In this document: in pieces, positions 42,786 through 52,650 of the stretch | Layout: each line of letters begins with the position of its first letter | Position numbering within the stretch: position 1 is the first letter of the stretch | Source of the DNA: Bacteroidales bacterium | GTDB lineage: Bacteria; Bacteroidota; Bacteroidia; Bacteroidales; UBA10428 | Direction of reading: 5' to 3' | Assembly: GCA_035299085.1 (NCBI GenBank) | Contig: DATGXG010000057.1 | Coordinates: 1-64,000, forward strand | Length of the DNA: 64,000 bases | Program-made: the position numbers and the translations under genes | The notes under the pieces: generated by a model | What the model saw: only the letters and a program-made list of their open reading frames with translations | Told to the model about the DNA's origin: nothing | Database searches by the model: none

Positions 42786-44147
42786 TTATTTAGAGATAGT
42801 GAAGCCCAGTCTTTCAAGTCCTTTTATTACCTCAGGGGCTTGCATGAAGTATTTCCAGCACAAACCGCTCCTGTAATTTTCAATCATAACGATTTCAGGA
42901 CCCTGGTCGATGGCCAGGTACCTTTTGGGATACCAGTTCTTGTTCACGCTGAACCCATCATAAAAACCATATTTGCCGAATATTTTATCCCCCATTGTAA
43001 AGTAGAAATATTTGAGTGCCTTCATACTTTGTTCAGGCGTGTATGGAAAGGAACTCAGGGCAGCTGAAGGGGTTATTACACCCAGGTCAGTTCTTTCCCC
43101 GGGTGCATGAGCGGCATAACCTTCCGTAGAGTAACCTGCCGTAAGGCCCCAGCAGGAGTCACTGTAAGCCTTATAATGTAATGGATTTCGCTTGCACCAT
43201 TCCCAGTTTATCAGCGACTGGTTGCGGTTGAGTGTCCAGTAATCCGCGTAACGGTCCTTTATTTTTGAAGGATCAAGCCCAAGGTAAGAATAGTGAGCCC
43301 AGAAAAGCGGGCCTCCGAATTCCTCCGCGCCATTGAATTTCATGATGAGCTTGTACCCGTATTTTTCATTTCCTGATGTAATAGTGCCGTTCCGCGCCCA
43401 GCCCTTATGATAGGCATCCGGGCTTATTGGGTAAGTGGGAGAGGAGGCTGCAAGCACATACGTAATAAGGCACTCGTTATAACCCCGGACCGGGTTATTC
43501 ATTTCCCAGTTGTAATTTGGCGACCAGTGCCAGTAAAGGAAATCCTCTTTGCCGTTTTTGGTAAACCAGTTCCATTCAACCTGTTTCCATAAGTTATCAA
43601 TCTCAGCGGCCAGTTGCTGCTCTTCATCTGACCCGGTGCGGAAGTACTCCCGTGCAGTCAGCAGACCCTGCATGAGATAGGCGGTTTCAACAATATCGGC
43701 GCCGTTGTCTTTCGTACTGAACGGCTTAACTTTCCCTGTTTCTCCATAAAGCCAGTGTGGCCATGCACCATGAAACCGGTCGGCTTTTTTAAGAAAATTC
43801 ACAATGTGAAGCAACCGGTTATAGCCTTCTGTTCGTGTGATAAAATTTCGTTCAATCCCGACCAGGATGGCCATTATTCCGAAACCACTGCCTCCGGAGG
43901 TCACCACGTTCATGTCATTCTCTTCGTAAACGCCGTCAACGTGATACCGTTCCCTTGCCATACCCGACACGGGTTCAGCGCCGTCCCAGAAATACTGAAA
44001 AGTATTGTATTCAACCAGGTTCAGCAGCGAATCATCTGAAAGGCGGTGATTTCCTTTTTCATCTTTTGCTTTCTGTGAAAGCTGCTTGCTGCTGCAGGCA
44101 GTGAAAAGGACAGAAATTCCAACGAATAACAGTACAGTTTTCTTCAT
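42786..44147 (-). CDS. GH144-type beta-1,2-glucanase lipoprotein (glucoamylase family PF10091)
   Basis: A 453-residue protein with a lipoprotein signal (LFVGISVLFTAC, Cys about 18). The (alpha/alpha)6-barrel segments are NTFQYFWDGAEPVSGMARER, VVTSGGSGFGIMAILVG, FHGAWPHWLYG, DNGADIVETAYLMQGLLTAREYF, HWSPNYNWEMN and GYNECLITYVLAASSPT. These belong to the glucoamylase-like/GH144 family that includes endo-beta-1,2-glucanase (SGL) and sophorosidase-type enzymes. It follows a paralog after 1 bp in the PUL operon. The role is inferred to be cleavage of cyclic or linear beta-1,2-glucan or sophoro-oligosaccharides. Confidence 0.84.
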   Translation of the reverse strand: MKKTVLLFVGISVLFTACSSKQLSQKAKDEKGNHRLSDDSLLNLVEYNTFQYFWDGAEPVSGMARERYHVDGVYEENDMNVVTSGGSGFGIMAILVGIERNFITRTEGYNRLLHIVNFLKKADRFHGAWPHWLYGETGKVKPFSTKDNGADIVETAYLMQGLLTAREYFRTGSDEEQQLAAEIDNLWKQVEWNWFTKNGKEDFLYWHWSPNYNWEMNNPVRGYNECLITYVLAASSPTYPISPDAYHKGWARNGTITSGNEKYGYKLIMKFNGAEEFGGPLFWAHYSYLGLDPSKIKDRYADYWTLNRNQSLINWEWCKRNPLHYKAYSDSCWGLTAGYSTEGYAAHAPGERTDLGVITPSAALSSFPYTPEQSMKALKYFYFTMGDKIFGKYGFYDGFSVNKNWYPKRYLAIDQGPEIVMIENYRSGLCWKYFMQAPEVIKGLERLGFTISK

Positions 44148-44148
44148 A

Positions 44149-45789
44149 TCAGTAAGAGAAGCCCAGTTTTGTCAAACCGGCTTTTATTTCATTGTTCGAC
44201 ATAAATAAATCCCAGAGAAATCCGGTTCGGTAATTTTCTATCATGCAAATAATCGGGCCCTGGTCAATGGCAAGGTATGATGTGGCGAACCATTTTTCCT
44301 TAAGGCTGAAGGCATCGGTGAAACCATAGGTGCCCCATATTTTATCGCCCAGCACATAGTAAAAGAACTTAAGAGCTTCCATGCTTTCAGCAGGAGTGTA
44401 GGGGAATGACGAGAGGGCCGCTGTAGGAGCAATAACGCCAACATCGTTATTCGGAGAACTTGCTGTGTATCCGTCAGGTATATCACTGGCCGTGAGTCCC
44501 CAGCATTTGGAGCTGTAACCCGGGTATTTGCGGGGATTGGTTACACAGTACTGATAGTTGATTTTCGCATGTGCTGTATTTTGCTGCCAGTAATCGGCGT
44601 ATTCATCCGACAGGTTACGGGGATCAAGACCGAGAAATGAATAATGGGCGAAAAACAAAGGACCGCCGTACGATTCCCCAAGAGGGAGCTCAATTCCATA
44701 ATACGAATTGCCGTTTTTGATAGCGCCGTTTCGGGCCCACCCATTAACGTACACGGATTTCTCAATCGAATGAGTGGGTGATGAGGCAGCCAGTATGTAT
44801 ACAAGCATAGCTTCATTCCATCCGGTGACAGGCATGTTCATATCCCAGTTGTAGTTGGGCGACCAGTGCCAGAATAGCTTTTCCTGCCCGTTGTTCCGGT
44901 ACCAGTCCCATTCCACGTTCTCCCACATTTTTTGTATGGTATCGCAAAGCGACTGTTCTTCCTGGCTTCCGTTAATAAAATATTCCTTTGCAGTCAACAA
45001 TCCCTGCATCAGGAAAGCCGTTTCCACGAGGTCGCCGCCGTTGTCTTTCTGACTGAAAGGAATGGAGGTGCCGCTTGAGCCGTTGAGCCAGTGAGGGAAG
45101 GCTCCGTGAAATTTGTCGGTTTCCGGGTCAGCAAGGAAATTCACCATATTAGATATCCGTTCAAACCCTTCCTGGCGGGTTATAAAGCCACGGTTGATTC
45201 CCGTGAGTATGGCCAATATTCCAAAGCCGCTGCCTCCTGAAGTAACCACATCCCCTCCGCCCAGCCGGTCACGGGCAAGTCCCGATACGGGGTGGCCATA
45301 ATCCCAGAAATAGGCAAAAGTTCGCTGCTCGGTAAGGGTGAGCAGGGAATCCTCAGAGATTTCAGGAAATTTCGGAGTATCATCCAGGTTTGTAATGAAA
45401 ACAACCGAATAGCTTTCATTGATTCTTCCTCCCAGGTTACTTCCCTGGTCAAACTGCATCCTGTATGTGGTGAGCCCTTCAAGCCCGTTTGTTATAACAG
45501 CCCTAAGATTCCGCCTGTTATCATCAAAGCTGTACAGGTAATTAGTATCTATACCTCCTGTTATGAACAGTTTCTTCCGGATGAAATCAAGCGTATCAAC
45601 GGCCGACTGAAAATGGATTTTTATCTCGACACGCTTGTAATCCACATTACTTAAACTGGATTTATTGGCAACATATACGTTATTGACGAAAACGGAGTCA
45701 ATAACGATCTCACCATTCAGATTATCCGGGTGCTCCTTATTGCATGAAAGCACGAAGCAGAGTAACGGGATCAAGCAATACCTGTACAT
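44149..45789 (-). CDS. GH144-type beta-1,2-glucanase lipoprotein with N-terminal Ig-like domain
   Basis: A 546-residue protein. A lipoprotein signal (LIPLLCFVLSC, Cys about 16) is followed by a beta-sandwich of about 120 residues (30-150), then the same barrel as its neighbour: RTFAYFWDYGHPVSGLARDR, VVTSGGSGFGILAILTG, FHGAFPHWLNG, DNGGDLVETAFLMQGLLTAKEYF, HWSPNYNWDMN and GWNEAMLVYILAASSPT. It is paralogous to 42786-44147, with the N-terminal domain as extra. The tandem pair suggests one surface endo-acting and one periplasmic enzyme, but the sequence does not show which. Confidence 0.84.
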   Translation of the reverse strand: MYRYCLIPLLCFVLSCNKEHPDNLNGEIVIDSVFVNNVYVANKSSLSNVDYKRVEIKIHFQSAVDTLDFIRKKLFITGGIDTNYLYSFDDNRRNLRAVITNGLEGLTTYRMQFDQGSNLGGRINESYSVVFITNLDDTPKFPEISEDSLLTLTEQRTFAYFWDYGHPVSGLARDRLGGGDVVTSGGSGFGILAILTGINRGFITRQEGFERISNMVNFLADPETDKFHGAFPHWLNGSSGTSIPFSQKDNGGDLVETAFLMQGLLTAKEYFINGSQEEQSLCDTIQKMWENVEWDWYRNNGQEKLFWHWSPNYNWDMNMPVTGWNEAMLVYILAASSPTHSIEKSVYVNGWARNGAIKNGNSYYGIELPLGESYGGPLFFAHYSFLGLDPRNLSDEYADYWQQNTAHAKINYQYCVTNPRKYPGYSSKCWGLTASDIPDGYTASSPNNDVGVIAPTAALSSFPYTPAESMEALKFFYYVLGDKIWGTYGFTDAFSLKEKWFATSYLAIDQGPIICMIENYRTGFLWDLFMSNNEIKAGLTKLGFSY

Positions 45790-45810
45790 TGGATTAATAA
45801 AATTTAATGT

Positions 45811-45837
45811 AAGGCCCGGAATATTTTACCGGGCCTT
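45811..45837 (-). terminator. Perfect 9-bp hairpin inside the PUL operon
   Basis: AAGGCCCGG (45811-45819), AATATTTTA, CCGGGCCTT (45829-45837). It lies in the 84-bp gap between the LamG and GH144 genes, and on the minus strand it is followed by an AT-rich tract without a clear T-run. It is likely an attenuator or RNA-stability hairpin separating susCD-lamG from the enzyme genes. Confidence 0.65.
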
Positions 45838-45873
45838 GACAACCCTAACAATGAGGCCTTTTAGTAAGGCTGA

Positions 45874-46761
45874 CTATTCCAATTGAGAAACTTCGGCTTT
45901 GAAGAGGTCGGATGCTTCTGTAGCATTCAGCCCCTTGTCATAAATACGTAATTCGTCCATTTTACCGGTGAAATAGCCCATCCAAGCATCCGATGAAAGT
46001 CCGAGTACCTTTTGCATCCATCCGCCAATCGACATTTGAGTAGCGTTATTGAAGGCTAAGTCGCCGAAAGGTGGCCTGGGGTCAACTTCTTCACCGGCTG
46101 CCCAACGGTCGGTAATACCTGCCCCAAGTGCAAGAGGTTCGCCGTTAACATAAACCATGTACTTGGATGTTGTGTTATCATAGGCAAATACAATATGCAT
46201 CCACATATTCTCAACAAAAGCGCTGTTTGAAAATCCCACAAACTGGTTAGCCCAAACAGCACCTTCTTTGTGAAACACAATTTTAATATTGAGGGTATCT
46301 GCTGCATCAGGCATTCTGTCTTGTGTAAGGCAAAGATTTCCCCATACTGGATCAGAAGTACCTCCGATCTGAATAATTCCGGGAACAGGATCTACACCTT
46401 CAAGTGCAGGTGTTCCATAAAACCACATGGCAATACTGAATGCCTTAAGGTCACGCAATTTATTTCCTGAAGGCAGGTTATAAAGCAGATATGCATTATC
46501 TGCGCCCTGGTAAGCGTCTCCTCTTCTTCCGGGAGCATAGGTAACGTTATCGGCAGTTTCACTGGGAGTTAATCCGTTAACTTCATCTACCCCGTCTCCG
46601 TCAAACGGGAAATAGGCAACCAGGTTTGATGCGGCAATTGTGCTGGGATCGGTTTTCCCATCACCACCATTGCCATTATCATCTTTCTTACATGATGTAA
46701 ATACAAAGCTTACCATAAGAACAGCAAGCATTACTTCAAAAAGACCGAATTTGTTTTTCAT
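45874..46761 (-). CDS. LamG-domain lipoprotein (surface glycan-binding protein candidate)
   Basis: A 295-residue protein. The lipoprotein signal ends MVSFVFTSCKKDD (Cys about 24), followed by a Gly/Asn/Asp-rich linker. A LamG/concanavalin-like jelly roll covers about 50-290: LVAYFPFDGDGVDEVNG, AFSIAMWFYGTP, WMHIVFAYDNTTSKYMVYVNG and GKMDELRIYDKGLNATEASDLF. It occupies the SusE/SGBP position right after susD (38-bp gap), which is the main reason to think it binds the polysaccharide at the cell surface. Confidence 0.82.
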   Translation of the reverse strand: MKNKFGLFEVMLAVLMVSFVFTSCKKDDNGNGGDGKTDPSTIAASNLVAYFPFDGDGVDEVNGLTPSETADNVTYAPGRRGDAYQGADNAYLLYNLPSGNKLRDLKAFSIAMWFYGTPALEGVDPVPGIIQIGGTSDPVWGNLCLTQDRMPDAADTLNIKIVFHKEGAVWANQFVGFSNSAFVENMWMHIVFAYDNTTSKYMVYVNGEPLALGAGITDRWAAGEEVDPRPPFGDLAFNNATQMSIGGWMQKVLGLSSDAWMGYFTGKMDELRIYDKGLNATEASDLFKAEVSQLE

Positions 46762-46798
46762 AATTATTTAGTTTGATTAAACATGAATTATATTCTGA

Positions 46799-48283
46799 TT
46801 AGTAACCATTGTTTTGTGTGAGATTGGTGTTAAGCTGCATTTGAACGGCTGGTATCGGGTAAACCTCATGTTTACCGGCAACAAAGCCCTTTGAAGCAAG
46901 AACCGCAGCAGCCTGTCCGGTTCGGATAAGGTCAAAATACCGGTCTTCTTCGAGCGCAAGTTCAGCCCTGCGTTCATCCAGTATCTGCTGCACTGTGGCA
47001 CCGCCCAGGGGCGTGAGTCCTGCCCTTGTTCTTACCTGGTTTACGGCATCATCAGCTGTGAGACCGCTCGTAACCGGCCATGAAGAACCCCTGGCAAGTG
47101 CTTCAGCATACATTAACAGCACATCGGCATAACGGAGAATGCGCACGTTATGTTCAAACCCGTAGCCGTTATAATTCCATATATTATAAATTGAAGGGGT
47201 ATATACTTTCCCGTTGTATACCGGGTTTACACACGCCTTTTTAATGCTGTCGCCTTCCGGTGTTTTAGTGCCCCTGTAAAGAAGGGTGGTTGCAGGCCTG
47301 ATGGTTTCGTCGCGCGCGTTGAAAAAATCAATAAGGTCCTGGCTTGGTGTGCAAAACCCCCAACCCTGCATGTTACCCGGGTAATTACCACGCGGGCCCT
47401 GAACGTAGGCATATTCAACAAAAGTCTGATCTCCGATCGTCTTTCCCAGGGTGGAACTTTGTATTTCAAACAGTGATTCTTCGCTGTTTTCTCCATCCAC
47501 GCTGAACACATCCCTGAAGTTATCCAGCAGGGCATAGTTGCCGGAAGCGATAATCCGGTCGGTAAGTGAGGCTACAGAATCCCATTCCGACTGATACAGG
47601 TGTACCTTGGCTTTCAGGGCCATGGCCGTATACTTTGTAATCCTTCCGGCCCATTCTTTGGTATAACCGGCAGGCAGAACCGCAATGGCCTCTTCAAGGT
47701 CATTTTCGATAAAATCATACAGCTGTGACGTATTGGCCTGGCTCACAGCGGCTAATTGTTCAGCGGTAAGCAGGGTGTCAATGATGGGAACTCTTCCAAA
47801 AAGCCGGGTGAGGTTAAAATAGGCATAGGCCCTGATTGTTTTTGCCTCACCCTGGCATTGCATGGCGTAAGCTTTGTCATCATTGTTTTGCAGTGCCTGG
47901 GAAAAAAGCGGCATTTGATGGATTGCATAATTGGCACTGCTCACAATATCGTAATAAGCTACCCATAAATCGTTTATCAAACCGTTATCCGAAGCGTACG
48001 AATGGTTATCCAGTTCGAGCATCGGGGGGTTATCTTCCGGCGTACTACCCTTATCGGCATTGTCAGAAGCTATTTCAAATGCACCGATATAGGGGAATAC
48101 GTGGGCTCCATAAGATCTCAGACTGGCATAGGCGGCACTTACCGGAAGGAATATATTCTCGGATTTTGAATAATCAATTCCTGTAGTCGGAATGGTTACT
48201 TCAGGCCGGGTATCGAGGTAATCTTCACAACTGATGAAAACCAATGCTGCTGCCAGAATTGCGGAAATATATGTTGTTTTCAT
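46799..48283 (-). CDS. susD: SusD/RagB family nutrient-binding outer-membrane lipoprotein
   Basis: A 494-residue protein. The lipobox is AALVFISC (Cys about 19), followed by EDYLDTRPE, the classical SusD beginning. TPR-like helices with GEAKTIRAYAYFNLTRLFG (about 135-155) and the C-terminal VRILRYADVLLMYAEALARG and VNQVRTRAGL ... ILDERRAELALEEDRYFDLIRTGQ are all present. It forms the lid over its SusC partner and binds glycan. The gene follows susC by 15 bp. Confidence 0.94.
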   Translation of the reverse strand: MKTTYISAILAAALVFISCEDYLDTRPEVTIPTTGIDYSKSENIFLPVSAAYASLRSYGAHVFPYIGAFEIASDNADKGSTPEDNPPMLELDNHSYASDNGLINDLWVAYYDIVSSANYAIHQMPLFSQALQNNDDKAYAMQCQGEAKTIRAYAYFNLTRLFGRVPIIDTLLTAEQLAAVSQANTSQLYDFIENDLEEAIAVLPAGYTKEWAGRITKYTAMALKAKVHLYQSEWDSVASLTDRIIASGNYALLDNFRDVFSVDGENSEESLFEIQSSTLGKTIGDQTFVEYAYVQGPRGNYPGNMQGWGFCTPSQDLIDFFNARDETIRPATTLLYRGTKTPEGDSIKKACVNPVYNGKVYTPSIYNIWNYNGYGFEHNVRILRYADVLLMYAEALARGSSWPVTSGLTADDAVNQVRTRAGLTPLGGATVQQILDERRAELALEEDRYFDLIRTGQAAAVLASKGFVAGKHEVYPIPAVQMQLNTNLTQNNGY

Positions 48284-48298
48284 AGTACTGCTTTTTAA

Positions 48299-51286
48299 TT
48301 AGAAACTGGCTGTTAAACCTACTGTGTAAACTGCCTGAAGCGGGTAAACCGAATTGTCGATGCCACTGGAGATCGGGTTCCCTCCGATTTCGGGAGTAAA
48401 ACCTTTGTAGGTAAAGAACGTGAAAGGTCTTTGAGCCGATATGTAAATTCTCAGGGATGGAATAAACTTTATCTTACTTGTTGTATATCCGGCCTGTATA
48501 TTCTGAATTCTGACAAAAGATCCGTTCTCCACAAAAAAATCATTGGCCTGCTGTATGAACGAATAGTTGTAGGCGGCAGCGGAGGGGTATTTATCCGATT
48601 TTTGATCCGGGGTCCAACGGTTCTCATAGAAATCCTGGTCATAATTGCCATCGGTAAATACATCACGATTCATCCGTTTGGCATTCAGAATTTTATTTCC
48701 AAGCTGCCCCATAAATGAAATGCTCAGATCGAACAAATGGTAGTTAAAGCCTATGTCAAGTCCGGAAGTCAGCCACGGTACCGGGCTCCCAAGGTATAAC
48801 TTATCCTTTTCGTTTATAACATTATCGCCATTCTGATCTTTGTATTTAAAAAAACCTGCGTTTTTAATTGTCTGGCTAACCGGGTCGAGCAGGGCTTCTC
48901 CTTCCGTTTTGTAAACGCCTGCTATTTCGTATCCATAGAAAGAACCTATAGGATGGCCAACTGCTGTGCGGGTTGTGTAGTTACCACGGATCATGGCTCC
49001 CGGGATGTAATCTCGTCCCTGCAATTCAAGAACTTTATTCTTGTTTGCGGTTACGTTGAAACCGATGTTCATTTTAAGTCCCCCGGCATACTGCTGAGTA
49101 TAATTCAGGCTGAGTTCGATCCCTTCATTCAGCACTTTGCCGTTGTTCCGTAATTGCTCAACAGTGCCGCCGCCTGTTGGGATCGGCGTGTAAAAAATTA
49201 CATCGTGGGTTACACGCCTGTAAAAATCGAGTGCACCGGACAGCTTTTCTCCTTTTAATGTAAAGTCGAATCCGCCGTCGAATTCATCCACAACCTCCCA
49301 GCGCATTGAATAGGGTATAACGGTGAGAGCTCCCATTCCCGGCACCAGGTTATCGCCGAAAATGCCCGAACTTCCGGCACCGGTCTGTCCCAGCACAAGG
49401 TTAGAATTTGCCGGTACGTTTGCATTACCCATCATTCCCCAGCTTGCACGCATTTTCAGGTAACTGAAGATTTGCTGGTTCTCCATAAAGTTCTCACGGG
49501 TAAGCGTCCATCCCAATCCGATTGAAGGAAAATAACCCCATTTTTTCTGGAATTTCTGACTGCCGTCTGCCCTGAATGTGAGTGTGGCCAGGTATTTATC
49601 CGCATAGTTCAATGTGCCCCGCGTAAAATACGATATACTGAAATGTCTTTCAGCTGCATCATCGGCATATCGGTCCAATGTAGAACCAAGGTGAAGGTAT
49701 TTCGACTGATCATCAAGCCCCGGAACATCCTTGGCTGTGCCTGTCATGTTATCCCATACTTCAAGTCGCGATGACTGGCCGAGCAGAATGGAATAACTGA
49801 GCTGTCCTGCCTGGTTTTTGTATGTTATTGTATTATCAAGAATCTGTTTCAGGCTGTTACCGAATGTCCGGTTCAGCATACTCTTTCTCACACCCTGTGA
49901 ACCGCCGACATTAAATTCAGGTACGAAGGACCTGAGCGTGTAATTGCCCTGATCCTGGTTATAAGATATCTTAAGGCTGAGTTTGTCTTTGATCGGGCGA
50001 AGTTCAACATAACCGTTAAAAACCAGTTTATTCCCCTTTTCAAAATTATCGGTATAATAGGCTGATGCAACCGGGTTTCCGTACTGGTTACCGAAGCCAT
50101 ACCGCTGTGGTGAATCAAACTTTACAGGGTATGCTTCTGTATTCTGATCATTATATATAGGATAAACCGGCGGATTCACATAGGCTCCGAAGAAGGCACC
50201 CTGGTTGGGGTTGTGTTGCTGGTAATTGGTAATAATGGCGTTCAGGCCGATTTTAATATACTGGTTCACATCCTGATCAAGGCGGCCACGGATATTGTAG
50301 CGGCTGTAATCGTTCCTTGTATTCATGATCCCTTCCTGGTATATGTAACTTCCACCGAATGAATAGGAAGTTTTATTTTCACCGCCTGATATGTCAAGAC
50401 TATGCCCGCTCATAGGGGCAGTTCTTACCAGCTTCTGATACCAGTCGGTGCTGGCAGGATAGTTATTCGGATCTTTGGGAATATAACCTGTTGCATCTGC
50501 ATTAGCCTCGTTCATTAACTCGACATACTGGTTTTTGGTAGCCATTTTCATTATATTCACCGGTAGCTGAATACCATAATAACCATCATATTTTACTGTG
50601 GGCTTAATGGAGATGCCTTTCCTGGTTGTTATAAGTACAACGCCGTTAGCTGCCCTTACTCCGTAGATTGCTGCAGCGGAAGCATCTTTAAGCACGGTGA
50701 CATCTTCAATGTCTCCGGCTCCCAGGAAATCGATATTATCCACAAATACCCCATCCACAACATAAAGAGGGTTAGCATAATCACCGATGGAACCCACACC
50801 CCTGATTTTTACAGAAGCACCGCTGCCGGGAACACCGCTGTTAATGATTTGCACACCCGGCACTCTGCCCTGAAGGGCCTGCATGGCATTGGAAGTTGCC
50901 TGTTTTGAGAGTTCGGCTCCTTTAACAGTAACTACGGGTGCTGTGAGATCTTTTACACGCTGTGTGCCGTATCCGACTACTACTACTTCTTCCATCATTG
51001 TGGTTTCGACAGCCAGGGTAACATTAATTTCGGTTTTGTCACCCACCGCGAAAACCTGTGTTGCCATACCAACCATTGAGAAAACGAGGGTATCTGAGGG
51101 TTGTACAACTAATGAATAGGAACCGTCGGCGCCCGTAATTGTACCTTTAAATGTGTTTTTGATCTGCACGGTCACACCCGGCTGGGCTACCTGCTGGTCG
51201 TCAACCACGCGGCCCTTAACCGTTACCTGGCCGGAAAGTTGATGAAACGACAAAAATGCTATGATCAGAATAAAAATAGGTTTCAT
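48299..51286 (-). CDS. susC: SusC/RagA family TonB-dependent outer-membrane transporter
   Basis: A 995-residue protein. A signal peptide (about 1-19) is followed by a carboxypeptidase-regulatory-like domain (20-105, VKGRVVDDQQVAQPGVTVQIK). A TonB-box-like EEVVVVGYGTQ (about 103-113) leads into the plug with ASVKIRGVGSIGDYANPLYVVDGVFVD, then a 22-strand barrel ending in VGLTASF (aromatic C-terminus). It imports oligosaccharide in complex with SusD. It is the first gene of the PUL; the ~145-bp upstream region contains a weak TAACTTGG -7 candidate near 51311-51318. Confidence 0.95.
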   Translation of the reverse strand: MKPIFILIIAFLSFHQLSGQVTVKGRVVDDQQVAQPGVTVQIKNTFKGTITGADGSYSLVVQPSDTLVFSMVGMATQVFAVGDKTEINVTLAVETTMMEEVVVVGYGTQRVKDLTAPVVTVKGAELSKQATSNAMQALQGRVPGVQIINSGVPGSGASVKIRGVGSIGDYANPLYVVDGVFVDNIDFLGAGDIEDVTVLKDASAAAIYGVRAANGVVLITTRKGISIKPTVKYDGYYGIQLPVNIMKMATKNQYVELMNEANADATGYIPKDPNNYPASTDWYQKLVRTAPMSGHSLDISGGENKTSYSFGGSYIYQEGIMNTRNDYSRYNIRGRLDQDVNQYIKIGLNAIITNYQQHNPNQGAFFGAYVNPPVYPIYNDQNTEAYPVKFDSPQRYGFGNQYGNPVASAYYTDNFEKGNKLVFNGYVELRPIKDKLSLKISYNQDQGNYTLRSFVPEFNVGGSQGVRKSMLNRTFGNSLKQILDNTITYKNQAGQLSYSILLGQSSRLEVWDNMTGTAKDVPGLDDQSKYLHLGSTLDRYADDAAERHFSISYFTRGTLNYADKYLATLTFRADGSQKFQKKWGYFPSIGLGWTLTRENFMENQQIFSYLKMRASWGMMGNANVPANSNLVLGQTGAGSSGIFGDNLVPGMGALTVIPYSMRWEVVDEFDGGFDFTLKGEKLSGALDFYRRVTHDVIFYTPIPTGGGTVEQLRNNGKVLNEGIELSLNYTQQYAGGLKMNIGFNVTANKNKVLELQGRDYIPGAMIRGNYTTRTAVGHPIGSFYGYEIAGVYKTEGEALLDPVSQTIKNAGFFKYKDQNGDNVINEKDKLYLGSPVPWLTSGLDIGFNYHLFDLSISFMGQLGNKILNAKRMNRDVFTDGNYDQDFYENRWTPDQKSDKYPSAAAYNYSFIQQANDFFVENGSFVRIQNIQAGYTTSKIKFIPSLRIYISAQRPFTFFTYKGFTPEIGGNPISSGIDNSVYPLQAVYTVGLTASF

Positions 51287-51432
51287 GGGGCAAGGATTAA
51301 TTACACCAAGTTAGGAAGAGTCAACCTCGAACTAACAATTGTGTGTGCTCTTTGCCTTTCACAAGGACAACAGGAAACCTGAAATGTATTTCACTTTACC
51401 TCAACAGCCGGGAATAAAGATAAGACTCACAA

Positions 51433-52650
51433 TTAATTAGAAACCGATAATTTTCTTTTTTGCGCTTTTTGAAATAATGCCATAAGTGAAGCCGCCAGAA
51501 TGGCCATTGCTCCGCCGAAATAGAAAGCTGCAGCAGGAGTTACACGATCGTAGAGAAGTCCGGCAATCAGACTTGCAGGCAACAGCGTGATGCCGAGCAT
51601 GGCATGGTATATTCCGAAACCTGTTCCTTTTATAGCAGTTCCAGTCAGATCAGAAATGAGGGCTTTCTGGCTTCCATCACTGAAAGCACTATAGACGCCA
51701 TAAAAAACAAAGGCCAGGATGAGCAAGGGAATTGAACTGAAAGTACCGAAAAGAAAATAGACAAGCGCGTATACAAGGAATCCCCATGTAATCAGTTTTT
51801 CGCGACCGATTCGGTCGGATAGCTTCCCTGCAGGTATGGCCAGAAGAACGGAAACCGAATTAAAAATCATGTAGATAAAGGGAATATACGTCGATTTGAC
51901 CCCACTTTCACTTGTCTTCACCAGGAGAAGTGCGTCAGTTGAATTTCCAAGAGAAAAGATAAACAGAATTCCGAGGACAATAAAATAGTTTCGTGGCAGC
52001 TGCTTCCATGAGGACAGGCGGACTTTGGTGCTGCCTGAATCGGTGCGGGCTTCACGGATAAAAACAATGACTGAAATGACACCAAGCAAAGCCGGCAAGC
52101 CTGCGGCTATAAAAATATACTCATACTTCAGCGGAAACAGAGCCAGAAACAAGAAGGCAATCAGTGGTCCGATGATGGCTCCGCTGTTATCCATAGCTTT
52201 GTGAAATCCGAAACTTTTCCCTGCTTCATTTTTTTGAATAGAGGCACTGATGAGGCTGTCCCTCGGAGCTGTACGTAACCCTTTACCTATGCGTTCGGCA
52301 AAACGGAGGAACAGTACCTGCAATGGACTTATAACACCGGCATATAAAGGAGTTACCAATGCTGTCAATCCGTATCCGATTATCATAAATGGTTTGTTCC
52401 GTCCCACCCGGTCACTCCAGAACCCCGAAACGGCTTTTAGAAGAGAAGCCGTACTTTCAGCAATACCTTCAATCAGCGACAAGGTTGTTTTTGATGCGCC
52501 TATCGACAACAGGAATAGTGGCATCACACTGTACACCATTTTGATGGAAGTGTCGGTAAGGAAGCTTGTAATACCGGTGAAGAAGATATTGCGGTCGAAT
52601 CCGAAATAACGTGATCTTTTGTTGTTCGGGTGGCTGAATTTACGGTTCAT
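51433..52650 (-). CDS. Major facilitator superfamily transporter
   Basis: A 405-residue protein with 12 predicted helices. SLIEGIAESTASLLKAVSGFWSDRVGRNKPFMIIGY contains the loop 2-3 motif, RFAERIGKGLRTAPRDSLISAS the conserved charged motif, and PAGKLSDRIGREKLI the second-half repeat. It resembles the MFS group often annotated as heavy-metal/metabolite exporters in Bacteroidota. It overlaps the preceding CDF gene by 11 bp, suggesting linked metal handling, although this is only positional. Confidence 0.85.
   Translation of the reverse strand: MNRKFSHPNNKRSRYFGFDRNIFFTGITSFLTDTSIKMVYSVMPLFLLSIGASKTTLSLIEGIAESTASLLKAVSGFWSDRVGRNKPFMIIGYGLTALVTPLYAGVISPLQVLFLRFAERIGKGLRTAPRDSLISASIQKNEAGKSFGFHKAMDNSGAIIGPLIAFLFLALFPLKYEYIFIAAGLPALLGVISVIVFIREARTDSGSTKVRLSSWKQLPRNYFIVLGILFIFSLGNSTDALLLVKTSESGVKSTYIPFIYMIFNSVSVLLAIPAGKLSDRIGREKLITWGFLVYALVYFLFGTFSSIPLLILAFVFYGVYSAFSDGSQKALISDLTGTAIKGTGFGIYHAMLGITLLPASLIAGLLYDRVTPAAAFYFGGAMAILAASLMALFQKAQKRKLSVSN

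Noticed and set aside
45874..46761. LamG protein as a glycoside hydrolase
   Set aside because: The jelly-roll fold lacks any visible catalytic Glu/Asp pair of known GH families, and its position in the PUL fits a binding protein.
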